Part shown: in pieces, positions 55,511 through 64,000 of the stretch
Numbering within the stretch: the stretch's first letter is position 1
Layout of the letters: each line of letters starts with the position of its first letter
DNA from: Chitinophaga sancti
GTDB taxonomy: Bacteria; Bacteroidota; Bacteroidia; Chitinophagales; Chitinophagaceae
Assembly (NCBI RefSeq): GCF_034087045.1
Contig: NZ_CP139247.1
Coordinates: 7,528,001-7,592,000, forward strand
Reading direction: 5' to 3'
Length of the DNA stretch: 64,000 nucleotides
The notes under the pieces: generated by a model
Told to the model about the DNA's origin: nothing
Databases searched by the model: none
Seen by the model: the letters and a program-made list of their open reading frames with translations, nothing else
Made by a program: the position numbers and the translations under genes

Positions 55511-56416
55511 ATGGTAAAATTATCGTTGCAAAAGCATTTACATACTGCTGATGGAAAGTTGCTTCTTCATCTGGATATGGCATTAAAAAAAGGGGAGTTT
55601 GTAAGTTTATATGGCGCTTCAGGCGTTGGTAAGACGAGTATATTGCGAATGCTGGCGGGGTTTATGCACCCGGATAGTGGGAGTGTTAGTGTGGAGGGAG
55701 CCATGTGGTTTGATAGTAGTCGTAAAATAAATGTGCGTCCGCAGCGAAGGAATGCCGGCATGGTGTTTCAGGATTATGCGTTGTTTCCGAATATGACTGT
55801 GCGGGAAAATATTGCTTTTGCTTTGAAAAAAAACGAGCCTACGGGTATTGTAGATGAATTGCTGGATGTAACAGGGTTGACCAAGCTGGCATCGAGAAAG
55901 CCACAGGGGCTTTCAGGCGGACAAAAGCAACGGGTAGCACTGGCGAGAGCGATTGCACAAAGGCCAGCGCTGTTATTATTGGATGAGCCTTTGTCGGCGA
56001 TTGACAGGGAGCTGCGGCTGTCATTGCAGGAGACTTTGCAGGATGTGCATAGAAGATATCATTTGACGACTATTATGGTGAGTCATGATGTGGAAGAGAT
56101 TGTGAAGTTATCTGATAAGGTGATACATATTGTAAATGGGGGTGGTGTGGAGTATGCTTCACCGGCTGCGTTTTTTGATTTGCGGAAGGGGAATATGGCG
56201 GATGTGCTAAAGGGGAATGTGCTGGACGTGCTGAAGGGGAATCCGGCGGAATCGCTGAAGAAAGATCTGTCTGATGAGCAAGAGGAGAATATGTCTGATG
56301 TGTACCGAGGGAATGTGGTGGACGTGCGAAAGGAAGGCAATCAAACATATGTAACAGTGTTGGTTGAAAATGGTGTTTTGAATGTCGGGGATAAGGTGAA
56401 GTTTGAACGGGAATAA
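55511..56416 (+). CDS. modC: Molybdate ABC transporter ATP-binding protein with expanded linker
   Basis: 301 residues. Walker A GASGVGKTS, signature LSGGQKQRVALARA, Walker B LLLLDEPLSAID, H-loop VSHDVEE. Between the ATPase and the single Mop/TOBE-like tail (YRGNVVDVRKEGNQTYVTVL) are three 8-residue repeats, KGNMADVL, KGNVLDVL, KGNPAESL, encoded by 24-bp DNA repeats at 56186-56257. Shorter than E. coli ModC (352). Energises molybdate uptake. Confidence 0.95.
   Translation: MVKLSLQKHLHTADGKLLLHLDMALKKGEFVSLYGASGVGKTSILRMLAGFMHPDSGSVSVEGAMWFDSSRKINVRPQRRNAGMVFQDYALFPNMTVRENIAFALKKNEPTGIVDELLDVTGLTKLASRKPQGLSGGQKQRVALARAIAQRPALLLLDEPLSAIDRELRLSLQETLQDVHRRYHLTTIMVSHDVEEIVKLSDKVIHIVNGGGVEYASPAAFFDLRKGNMADVLKGNVLDVLKGNPAESLKKDLSDEQEENMSDVYRGNVVDVRKEGNQTYVTVLVENGVLNVGDKVKFERE
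56186..56257 (+). repeat. Three 24-bp tandem repeats inside modC
   Basis: Units 56186-56209, 56210-56233, 56234-56257, each beginning AAGGGGAAT; they resemble the DNA for the start of the Mop domain (GGGAATGTGGTGGACGTG at about 56307). Confidence 0.8.
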
Positions 56417-56499
56417 TAGCTTTTTCAAAAGCTTCAAATTATGTGAAATACCTATTTTGCATATCAATCGGGTTTCTTCATCATCATCTCCTCCTACTG

Positions 56500-57060
56500 T
56501 TTATAATCCGAATACCGTTCCTCCCTCCTGCTATTCAATTTCAGATACATCCTCTTCTGCTGGTTATCCAGGATCACATTGAAATGATTCTACAACTGGT
56601 TTCCCAATAGTGTACAGCTTCCCTGCGGTGTTGCCGGATTAGCAGTATTCGTTACAATATCTTTGAATCGTTCCCCTCCTATTTCCGCGTCCAACCAGAC
56701 AATCATTTTGCCATTAAGCATTTGTAATTCATGTAATTGAGCCCAATTCCTCTTTTGTCAGGTAAAGTTCTCTCCTATCAGCATCGTGCCATCTCTGCCT
56801 GTATCAAATAATGTCCAGTATGTATAGTGCCGCCCGTTATGGTAAAATGAAACTTCCAGCTTCGGCCGGTTTTTGTAGCGATTAAACCAGTCAATTTGCA
56901 TTGCACAAGATCGTGAGGGCTGGGAGGCCGACGGTAGTTTGGGCATTGCCTGGAACTCTTTGCTGTGAGCAGGGGTATTTCTGCCTTTTGTAGTGATTGC
57001 ACGACAGGTGGTAGATATAGCAGCGGCAGGAACGTGGACTTGAGGTGGAGGTAGAATATA
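56500..57060 (-). pseudogene. Decayed aspartyl-protease-like (clan AA) lipoprotein or exported gene
   Basis: One minus frame reads LEVSFYHNGRHYTYWTLFDTG (active-site D-T-G), then after TGA (56758) QLHELQMLNGKMIVWLDAEI and PQGSCTLLGNQL, then TAG (about 56586), then NHFNVILDNQQKRMYLKLN. Retropepsin-like bacterial proteins have just this D-T-G ... LLGNxxxxxFNVxxDxxxxxxYLK pattern. Two in-frame stops without frameshift imply loss of function. The 5' end is not resolved. Confidence 0.6.
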
Positions 57061-57184
57061 GAGGTTTTTGCGGGAATCAGGAATGTTTGGGGAATGAGTG
57101 AGGGACAGGGCTTGCCTGCAAATGTAAAGTATGTTTCTTTTTGATTGGATTCACTTGTATATATTTCGTTTGGCGGGATGGGGA

Positions 57185-57736
57185 TTATTCTCTTTGGGTG
57201 AAGGGGGTATTTTTCGAAGGCATTGTTATATGTGCAATATATATGGAGGCATTTAATACAGGTATTTCCTCTTCCTGTATGTCTATGATTTCTCCTGCTC
57301 CATTTACAATAATTAATGTCCCATTTCCGGGAATGCAAATCTTTTCATCCGCGGTAAAAATGCCGGTACCGATTACCTTTCTGGTGGTGAAATCAATCCT
57401 TACAGCAATGATCATCCCTTCTTTATTATATTTATTTTTTGTAAAGCGGTACCCTTTGATAGCTTTTATGTCCTGACCTCCTGAGGGAATGAGTCGTTTT
57501 GTCAGCCTGTTGACGTGACCGCCATCGCAGGTGAAATCCAGGATGGGGACAATGGCCTTCCTGATGAAGGCGGCGGTAGAACTGGCCATGCCGAAGCGTT
57601 GAGCAGCACGTTTGGTACCGGGGGATTGACACACCTTTTCGGGGAGGCTACGAAGGAAAAAGTCCGTTTTGCGCTTTACACCGATCTTTTTACCTAACCG
57701 GCGGCTGAAGGTGAGGATGCAAGTTTGTTTTGCCAT
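57185..57736 (-). CDS. Conserved hypothetical protein
   Basis: 183 residues starting MAKQTCILTFSRRLGKKIGV. N-terminal basic region with KRAAQRFGMASSTAAFIRKAI, then a beta-rich C-terminus (IAVRIDFTTRKVIGTGIF; GNGTLIIVNGAGEIIDIQ). Comparable short proteins with this opening are widespread in Bacteroidota but I know no function. Stands alone. Confidence 0.6.
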   Translation of the reverse strand: MAKQTCILTFSRRLGKKIGVKRKTDFFLRSLPEKVCQSPGTKRAAQRFGMASSTAAFIRKAIVPILDFTCDGGHVNRLTKRLIPSGGQDIKAIKGYRFTKNKYNKEGMIIAVRIDFTTRKVIGTGIFTADEKICIPGNGTLIIVNGAGEIIDIQEEEIPVLNASIYIAHITMPSKNTPFTQRE

Positions 57737-57884
57737 AGAAATATATATAGTGAGAGATAAAGATAAGGATCCAGCAGGAAGGTGTTTTCAGGCGGAATTA
57801 ACGGGTTTCTAATGGTTGTTTGACTTCTATATTCCATTTTTAACCAGCGAAAGAAGAAGCTATGAAAAATGACTAATAGCGGTC

Positions 57885-58049
57885 AAAGGCGGATTAGATA
57901 TTTTCGAATTCTACAGCAAATATTCCTACATATCGGTTGATATTCTGAAGCAGGATGCTGCTAATCAGCTTGATTTTCAATTTGTGGATCTAAAGAAGGA
58001 AACACCTGTGGTGGGGTATGACGCAGTGGTGTATATGGGTAAAGCGTGA
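57885..58049 (+). pseudogene. C-terminal remnant of an unidentified gene
   Basis: About 54 open codons with no start (GGLDIFEFYSKYSYISVDIL, QLDFQFVDLKKETPVVGYDA, VVYMGKA) ending in TGA 58047-58049. Looks like a protein tail. Confidence 0.4.
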
Positions 58050-58216
58050 TTTTAAGATGGCTGTGCCGATTGTAAGATTTTACTGGTTGGGACAGGTGGC
58101 GGCGTATTTTTTTCCGGGTACGGCTTTGGTGGATCAGGGGTTTGTGGAGATGCCGCCGGTGCAATTGATTGTATTTATTGTGACAAGAGTTGGGTATCTA
58201 TTTGTATCTTTCTTTA

Positions 58217-59002
58217 ATGGAAAAACAAACAACGTTTCAACAATTTGCTGACCGGGTAGTAGATCTGCTATCTGCCGATGATGTTGTGGTAGGGTTGGCA
58301 GCTGGGGGGTCATGGATAGGTGGTCAGCTGGATGAATATTCTGATATTGATTTTGTATTGGTGACGAGGGAGGCAATTGGAGGCAATAAGGAAATGATGA
58401 TGGGGTATGCGGAGCGGTTTGGGCATTTGCTCAATGCGTTTACAGGGGAGCATTTGGGTGAGCCAAGGTTGTTAATTTGTTTGTATGATGCGCCTTTGTT
58501 GCATGTGGATATAAAGTTTGTTACGCTGGAAGAGTTTGGGCAAAGGGTGGAGGATCCGGTGCTTTTATTGGATAAAGGAGGGCGGTTACAGGAGGTACTG
58601 GAACAGACGACTGCGCATTTTCCACATCCTGCGTATCAGTGGATAGAAGACAGGTTTTGGATATGGATACATTATACGTTACTGAAAGTGGGGCGGGGAG
58701 AGTATTTTGAGGCGTTGGAGTCGTTGGGGTATATGCGTAATGTGGTGTTGGGGCCATTAATGCATATAAAAAACGGGAATGAGCCGAGGCGGTTGAGGAG
58801 GGTAGAAACGTTGTGCCGGGCGGAGGAAATAGCGGGATTGCAGGCGACACTGGCGGGGTATGACAGGGAAGAGATATATGCGGCATTGAGGCAGGTGGTG
58901 AAGTTGTATAGGCAGTTGAGGGAGGAGATATATGGTGCGGAGGTGGAGTTGCGAAGGGCGAGTGAGGAGCGGGTGATTGCGTATTTTGATTCGATAGATT
59001 GA
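58217..59002 (+). CDS. Nucleotidyltransferase-domain protein (aminoglycoside-adenylyltransferase-like)
   Basis: About 261 residues from MEKQTTFQQFADRVV. Catalytic core GGSWIGGQLDEYSDIDFVLV (G-S-x9-D-x-D) with a third acidic residue in LLHVDIKFV, then an all-helical C-terminal half. Belongs to the pol-beta nucleotidyltransferase fold group that includes AadE/AadK; substrate and resistance role unproven. Confidence 0.8.
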   Translation: MEKQTTFQQFADRVVDLLSADDVVVGLAAGGSWIGGQLDEYSDIDFVLVTREAIGGNKEMMMGYAERFGHLLNAFTGEHLGEPRLLICLYDAPLLHVDIKFVTLEEFGQRVEDPVLLLDKGGRLQEVLEQTTAHFPHPAYQWIEDRFWIWIHYTLLKVGRGEYFEALESLGYMRNVVLGPLMHIKNGNEPRRLRRVETLCRAEEIAGLQATLAGYDREEIYAALRQVVKLYRQLREEIYGAEVELRRASEERVIAYFDSID

Positions 59003-59010
59003 TAATTAAG

Positions 59011-59040
59011 GACTTCAGATTTTTTCTGAAGTTTTTTTTT
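59011..59040 (+). terminator. Terminator of the nucleotidyltransferase gene
   Basis: ACTTCAGA, loop T-rich, TCTGAAGT then T9. The following bases to 59304 hold no gene. Confidence 0.75.
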
Positions 59041-59304
59041 GTTCTTTTTTTACTGCGTAGAAAGACTGCGCAGCGCGGTGGTAATTTTGTTTTATCAACG
59101 GGAGAGGAAATGAAAGATGGAATCTCCTGGGGATGTAACCCCGAAGCTTAAGTTATCTTTTTGTTGTTTGTTACCTCATTTTTGAAGGTTGTAGCGGAGT
59201 ATTTGTAGCAAAAGGCGCAGATAGCTATGACTGGATAATGTTAGCCCCAAAAGCATCCATTGTATTGTTTATGCCCCCGGGAGGTACCTGAAGTATCTCT
59301 CAAC

Positions 59305-59378
59305 GGACTGGTAGTTCAGTTGGTTAGAATTGTGGATTGTCGATCCATCGGTCGCGGGTTCGAGTCCCGTCCGGTCCG
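59305..59378 (+). tRNA. Divergent tRNA-Asp-like gene (GTC)
   Basis: Acceptor GGACTGG/CCGGTCC, D and T arms identical in key positions to the first tRNA-Asp. The anticodon stem is replaced: GTGGA/TCCAT, loop TTGTCGA. Anticodon is still GTC but position 38 is A (not C), 37 is G and 26 is T. Folds as a cloverleaf with a G-T at 27-43. May be a diverged isodecoder or a decayed or chimeric copy. Confidence 0.8.
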
Positions 59379-59381
59379 CAA

Positions 59382-59423
59382 GCTTTAAAGCCTTCAAGTC
59401 GAAAGATTTGGAGGCTTTTTTGG
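59382..59423 (+). terminator. Terminator of the second tRNA-Asp
   Basis: Same GAAA-capped hairpin module as after tRNA-Ser. Confidence 0.8.
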
Positions 59424-59825
59424 GTTTAGATGATTAATAGAATATATCCAATCCTCAATAGTATTTCATCAATTCACAACAATGCAGTTCTGCAATTTCT
59501 CTTCCTATTTGCGTTTGCGCCTTATACTAAGTAGTTAAATTTAAATGCTAAAAAACTTATCTTTCCCCCAATTTTATAACTACACATGAACCCACAATCT
59601 GTGAAACGCATCGGGGGCAAACTCGCAACACAACCTCTATTTGTCCCCTTCCTGCTTATGGAATTCTATCTCCTTTTCATGGAAACCCGTGGCGATTTTG
59701 CAAATGGCATCCTTTTTTTCATAAGAGAGCAATTCAATTCTTCCCAAAACATTCTGGTTATCATCATATTTTTAGTTAATTATTGCTAATAAACGCATAA
59801 ATCTTAGATAAATCCTCCATAAATA
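59424..59825. other. AT-rich spacer with degenerate intron flank
   Basis: The short frame at 59586-59789 (MNPQSVKRIGGKLATQPLFV) has no known family; its second half is weakly similar to the DNA at about 15145-15319, so it may be intron-flank sequence rather than a gene. Confidence 0.35.
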
Positions 59826-60460
59826 GGTTCCGGGTAGAGCGGTTCGTTGCCTCCCCGCTCCCCCACAGATCCGTACGAGCGGATTTCCCGCATACGGTTC
59901 CTCTATTTACGGTTTCGCTATGAGGATGCTAAGACTGCCTTCGTCTTTCTCCTTATCTTCGATTTCTCTCGATGCGGATACCTCCCGGTATTACCTTTTC
60001 TTAGCGTATCGCGAGGTGGTAATACAAACCTTGGATACCTGGATTGTTTGTTGTTCGGTAAATCCTTTTTTTTTTAAAAAAAACCGACTTCCGTTCGGAG
60101 ACGTTAGGCTCTCCTGCGTTCCCGTATTACCCCAATCTGCCTTTGATATGTTCTCAGACCCCGGTCGAATCGCCCCCACTCGTCTGTAACGCAGGTTTGA
60201 TGTTGCCTTAGCTTTTCGAACAGCTAAAGCTTCAACATCGTGGACAGTTTCGAGGCTCAATAGCATACCTTCAGCAGTCGCTGTCTACGCTTCGTGCCAT
60301 CATCTCTAATGACTACGCAAGACTCGCTTCCGGTGGTTGACTAAACCTTGTCGGGCAGGATTGGTCACCTGTCGGGTAATTTCGAGGCGTTTCATCTATA
60401 AATCCCCGCCTCACGGACTTTGCACAGCGCAATCGAATGTTGTCCCCTCCAGCCCCTAAA
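59826..60460 (-). mobile_element. ORF-less group II intron copy
   Basis: On the minus strand: 5' domains 60460-59918 (matching 18985-18450 with few changes), directly joined to domain V (59900-59868, GAAA loop) and domain VI (CTACCCGGAACC end). The joint keeps the last 12 nt of the maturase gene (GCGAAACCGTAA), so the copy arose by deletion of the ORF. It sits next to a terminator hairpin (60485), like the first copy. Confidence 0.8.
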
Positions 60461-60484
60461 GAAACCTGACGTTTCGAAAAATTT

Positions 60485-60519
60485 AAAGGCCATCAAGTCG
60501 AAAGATTTGATGGCCTTTA
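60485..60519. terminator. Terminator hairpin beside the ORF-less intron
   Basis: AAAGGCCATCAAGTC, GAAA, GATTTGATGGCCTTT; same design as the tRNA terminators. Confidence 0.75.
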
Positions 60520-61019
60520 TAATATTGGGGTACAACTGCAAAAACCTTTCAATTAACTTTATTTATTAATTCCAATCTGTATGCTATTTTTTTTAATGAT
60601 TGGACACTATTTTTTTGAAATTATCTTATTAATTCGGTTTAGCTTTTCTTACTTTTGTTAAGTTAGCATTTAAACGTTGCCGAATGGTTATAAACCTATA
60701 CCTTAGGACCCCTGAGAAGTTTATACATAAAATTTGCAACGAGGCTCTAGCCAGGCTGTATGCGACCCATTAAAATGCATTGTTCAGGTAACTTCGAGGC
60801 GAATTAACATAGTAACCTTTCCACAAGACAAGTTATATGAGTATTAAGTTCTATTATCTATTACGGCATTTATTAACAGATAAGGAGGAATTGTTCTGTC
60901 AAAACTGTTTACAGACATGCCTGATATATTATCATTGCCATAAACGGGGATTATAGTGTCTATTCATAGACAACTTTTATTGGAACCCCATTTAACTGAA
61001 TTTCAAAATTAATTGTAGC
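60520..61019. other. 500-bp leader region of the RHS gene
   Basis: No gene. TACTTTTG at 60650-60657 fits a -7 promoter element and would give a long 5' leader of about 360 nt. AGGTAACTTCGAGGCG at about 60787-60802 resembles a word of the intron 5' region but similarity does not extend. Confidence 0.35.
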
Positions 61020-64000
61020 ATGAAACTCCTCTATACCCTACTATCCTTTACTGTCATTATATCACCTTTTTATGTGAAAGCACAGAATAATTACCCTAAT
61101 GGTTCCTCGCTTCCAACTGCTACGCCGGTTAGTAAACCTGGCGCCACCACGGACGCAAACCAACCTAATTATGTTACCACCTGGGAACCCAATATGCCTA
61201 TTAGCGATACGGCGAATGTTGTTAATAAGGACCGGACAATCAGAGAAGTAAGACAATCTACTACCTATTATGACGGTTTAGGACGTGTAAAACAGGCAGT
61301 CACCAAGGGAGCCTCTTTTGGAGGAAGGGACATGGTGTTACCATATGTATACGATGCTTATGGGCGTGAACAATATATATACATGCCCTATGCCCAAACA
61401 ACCGATAATACCAATGATGGTAAATTTAAAACGAATCCGTTTTCTGCACAGGAAACCTTCTATAAAAACGCTACTCTAAATCCAGGAATGGCAGGTGAAA
61501 GCATTTTTTACAGGACAGTAGAATATGAAGCATCACCGTTGAACAGAGTAGTGAAAAATTACGCTGCCGGCAATAGCTGGAATACTCATGCAACTGAAAA
61601 CAAGCATATGATTAATTCTGTGGCAGACTCTGTACGAATATGGAATATGGATACTGGTATTCCAATAAGCCCGGGGGTCTATGCTGCCGGTCAATTATTT
61701 AAAGAAGTATTCATAGATGAACAGCAAAACCAGATAGTTGTATTCAGGGATAAAGAAAGTAATGTAGTGCTAAAGAAAGTACAGCAATCTACTAATTATA
61801 CTGCCCATGTGGGCTGGTTATGTACTTATTATGTATATAATGACAATAGTCAGGTAGGCTTTGTGATCCCTCCTGTAGCGACCAATTATGCAATGATTAA
61901 TAACTGGAGTAAGGTAAGCGATGTGGCTAAAGAATTGTGCTATCGTTATGTATATGACTATCGTAATCGATTGGTAGTCGAAGAAATACCGGGGCATGGA
62001 GAGGTATATAAAGTATATGATCTTCGTGACCGGCTTGTTTTTACACAGGATGCTGAGCAACGAGCAAAGTCACCTATGGAATGGTATACAGTATTTTACG
62101 ATAATACGAATCGTACTGTTATGACCGCCATTTATAAAAGTAATACTACGAGGGAAGCTTTGCAAACAGCTATGAATTCCGCTACGGCTACTTCGTCTAT
62201 TTCTTACCAGGCCCCTGTGGAAAAAGAGCTGACTTTATATGCTGATGATGGCAGCACAAACTATAATGCAACCGATAATATTTATTTTATGCCTGGCTTT
62301 GAATCCATTACAAATGCATCGTTTGAAGCTACAATAGTCACACCTACTTCTGGAATTTCTACCAGTATGACAACTACCTATTCGTTGCCTGGCATCAATA
62401 TTTCTTCAATAACGCCATTAATTTATATGTATTATGATAATTATAATTATCCAGGTGTATATAAATTGAAGACTGATGATTTTGCAAAGTTGATTGTAGA
62501 AGACAGCCTTTATCCTGAGCCGTTTTCAGGAAACTATAGTACGCTCTCAAATGACCTTCCCACAGGAATGAAAGTTCGTGTGCTTGGTACTGATCAATGG
62601 ATCATGACGACTACTTATTATAATGACAAAAGTAGGCCTATACAAGTAATCAGCAGCAACAGCGTAGGGGGAAAAGATATAACGACCTTTTTATACAGCT
62701 TTGGTGGCAATATCCTGGCAAACTACATGAGGCACCAGGCCCCTAAAAACATTATTCCTGAAATTAGGTTGTTAACCACTCTGACATATGATCATCGGGA
62801 TAGATTAATCAGTGTGACAAAGAAGCTAAATGATGACTCAAGGTTTGAACGGACCATTGCAACTTATACGTATGATGAGCTGAACCGGGTGAGTAAGAAA
62901 CGGTTGGGTATTTCAAATGGTGGTACACCAATAGACTCAATGATACTGACGTACAATGTACGTGGTTGGTTAAATAGTATCAATAAAGATTATGTAGGAA
63001 CGGATGGTAGCCTGAAAAATTGGTTTGGGGAAGAACTGAGTTATGACTATGGATTTACCTCTAATTACTATAATGGTTCTATAGCCGGTAAAAAATGGAA
63101 GACCCGCTCAGATGGTATTCCGCGTTCTTATGGTTATTCTTATGATAAAACAAACCGTTTAACGGCGGCAGATTTTTCACAGCAGGATGTAGCTGGGGCA
63201 GCCTGGGGTAATGTTAAGATGGATTTCTCTGTAAATAACCTGGCGTACGATGCTAATGGAGGCATACAAAGGATGGTACAGCAGGGGATGAATGGTCTTT
63301 CCAAAGAGACAATGGATAATCTGACTTATCAATATGCTAATCATTCTAACAAGTTAGCGGCGGTTACAGACGGAAATACAAAGACTACTACTACATTAGG
63401 CGATTTCATCAATGGTACGAACACAGGAGATGATTACACCTATAACCTGAATGGTAATTTGAATTCAGATGAGAACAGAAATATATCTTCTATTACCTAT
63501 AATTATCTGAATCTACCCGATGTTATAACTGTAAGAGGAAAAGGAACTATTACCTATCAGTATGATGCTTTGGGGAATAAAATCCGTAAGATAGTAGTTA
63601 ATAATGGTAGTGGAACGACGGTAAAAACAGTAACAGATTATTCCGGAGGGTTCACTTATCAGAATGATAGTCTCCGTACCATCGGACAAGAGGAAGGCAG
63701 GATACGTCCATTGTATATTACCGGAAAGCCTGTTAGCTACGCTTTTGATTACTTTGAGAAAGACCATCTAGGGAATATCCGAATGGTATTGACCGATCAG
63801 CCAGATTCCAGTGCATATGCAGCTACGATGGAAACAGAGAATAATACAATAGAAAGTGCTACTTTCAGTAATATCGAAACTACCCGGGTAGAAACACCAG
63901 CAGGGTATAATCAGGCAGGTTCAACAACTATTAACAAATATGTAGCTAAAACAAATAATAGTGGCAATAAAATAGGTCCTTCCATTGTATTGCGGGTAAT
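61020..64000 (+). CDS. DUF6443/RHS-repeat cell-surface protein, 5' part
   Basis: Open from ATG 61020 to the window end (993 codons). Signal MKLLYTLLSFTVIISPFYVK. The DUF6443 segment begins near TWEPNMPISDTANVVNKDRT and QSTTYYDGLGRVKQAVTKGA; YD-type repeats follow (YVYDAYGREQ, YDHRDRLISVTKKL, YTYDELNRVSKKRLG, YQYDALGNKIRKIVV), and FDYFEKDHLGNIRMVLTDQ marks the RHS core end at about 63760. Bacteroidota proteins of this type are large exported shells whose C-terminal variable domain is often a toxin; here that domain lies beyond the window. Confidence 0.9.
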   Translation, partial: MKLLYTLLSFTVIISPFYVKAQNNYPNGSSLPTATPVSKPGATTDANQPNYVTTWEPNMPISDTANVVNKDRTIREVRQSTTYYDGLGRVKQAVTKGASFGGRDMVLPYVYDAYGREQYIYMPYAQTTDNTNDGKFKTNPFSAQETFYKNATLNPGMAGESIFYRTVEYEASPLNRVVKNYAAGNSWNTHATENKHMINSVADSVRIWNMDTGIPISPGVYAAGQLFKEVFIDEQQNQIVVFRDKESNVVLKKVQQSTNYTAHVGWLCTYYVYNDNSQVGFVIPPVATNYAMINNWSKVSDVAKELCYRYVYDYRNRLVVEEIPGHGEVYKVYDLRDRLVFTQDAEQRAKSPMEWYTVFYDNTNRTVMTAIYKSNTTREALQTAMNSATATSSISYQAPVEKELTLYADDGSTNYNATDNIYFMPGFESITNASFEATIVTPTSGISTSMTTTYSLPGINISSITPLIYMYYDNYNYPGVYKLKTDDFAKLIVEDSLYPEPFSGNYSTLSNDLPTGMKVRVLGTDQWIMTTTYYNDKSRPIQVISSNSVGGKDITTFLYSFGGNILANYMRHQAPKNIIPEIRLLTTLTYDHRDRLISVTKKLNDDSRFERTIATYTYDELNRVSKKRLGISNGGTPIDSMILTYNVRGWLNSINKDYVGTDGSLKNWFGEELSYDYGFTSNYYNGSIAGKKWKTRSDGIPRSYGYSYDKTNRLTAADFSQQDVAGAAWGNVKMDFSVNNLAYDANGGIQRMVQQGMNGLSKETMDNLTYQYANHSNKLAAVTDGNTKTTTTLGDFINGTNTGDDYTYNLNGNLNSDENRNISSITYNYLNLPDVITVRGKGTITYQYDALGNKIRKIVVNNGSGTTVKTVTDYSGGFTYQNDSLRTIGQEEGRIRPLYITGKPVSYAFDYFEKDHLGNIRMVLTDQPDSSAYAATMETENNTIESATFSNIETTRVETPAGYNQAGSTTINKYVAKTNNSGNKIGPSIVLRV

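Noticed and set aside
56778..57338. Leftward 186-aa frame
   Set aside because: It is an out-of-frame reading of the decayed aspartyl-protease gene and its flank.
60780..60805. Word similar to the intron 5' region (AACTTCGAGGCG)
   Set aside because: Similarity stops after about 15 bases; likely chance.
1..64000. CRISPR array or rRNA operon
   Set aside because: No regularly spaced repeats with unique spacers and no rRNA sequence were seen; the tandem repeats are directly adjacent minisatellites.

Overview
The window looks like the chromosome of a Chitinophaga-type soil Bacteroidota. Signs are SusC/SusD pairs with FecR/ECF-sigma control, a type IX secretion sorting tail, a pinensin-like class I lanthipeptide locus, TAnnTTTG-type promoters, and many solitary ORFs with long AT-rich spacers. 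No species can be fixed from sequence alone.

Layout: (1) 2-988 is the 3' part of a SusD-like gene, followed by a terminator and two perfect 20-bp-stem palindromes. (2) 1190-13123 (minus strand) is a polysaccharide utilisation locus: ECF sigma, FecR anti-sigma, SusC, SusD, PKD lipoprotein, GH16 and two GH30 enzymes, pointing to beta-1,3/1,6-glucan (laminarin or fungal wall) use. A 15-bp G-rich minisatellite sits between sigma and anti-sigma. (3) tRNA-Asp at 13284. (4) 13485-15056 is a three-gene HipBST-like toxin-antitoxin unit with three operators spaced exactly 40 bp apart. (5) 15320-18985 is a decayed group II intron (minus strand) whose maturase gene is frameshifted and which carries a frameshifted IS110-family element; an ORF-less copy of the same intron lies at 59826-60460.

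(6) 19708-27612 is a lanthipeptide locus: a 61-aa precursor with a Cys/Thr/His/acid-rich core, a LanC-like cyclase with an altered zinc site and a C-terminal extension, a split LanB dehydratase and a C39-peptidase ABC exporter. It is followed by a divergent pair of CxxCxH small membrane proteins around two 21-bp palindromes, a TonB-dependent receptor and an ABC-2 transporter (28.2-34.6 kb). One reading is a peptide or metallophore export, uptake and immunity system. (7) 35-40.8 kb holds satD with a DUF3307 gene and a 52-bp palindrome, an HxlR/SDR divergon, a zeta-toxin unit and a bicupin oxalate decarboxylase. (8) 40.8-47.3 kb has tRNA-Ser, gene fragments, an SDR gene, an AraC gene with an in-frame amber stop, a glutaminyl cyclase, a hydrolase and a second AraC regulator.

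(9) 47.3-50.5 kb encodes a large T9SS-secreted SGNH-hydrolase/lectin protein. (10) 50.7-59.0 kb holds a frameshifted DUF1016 nuclease, a pentapeptide-repeat protein, a CPBP protease, a monooxygenase, modABC (with a 52-bp minisatellite seeded from the modB 3' end), a decayed aspartyl-protease gene and a nucleotidyltransferase. (11) An unusual second tRNA-Asp is at 59305. (12) An RHS/DUF6443 gene starts at 61020 and runs off the window end. Several frameshifts are one-base losses, often in short homopolymers, so true decay and assembly error need to be told apart.
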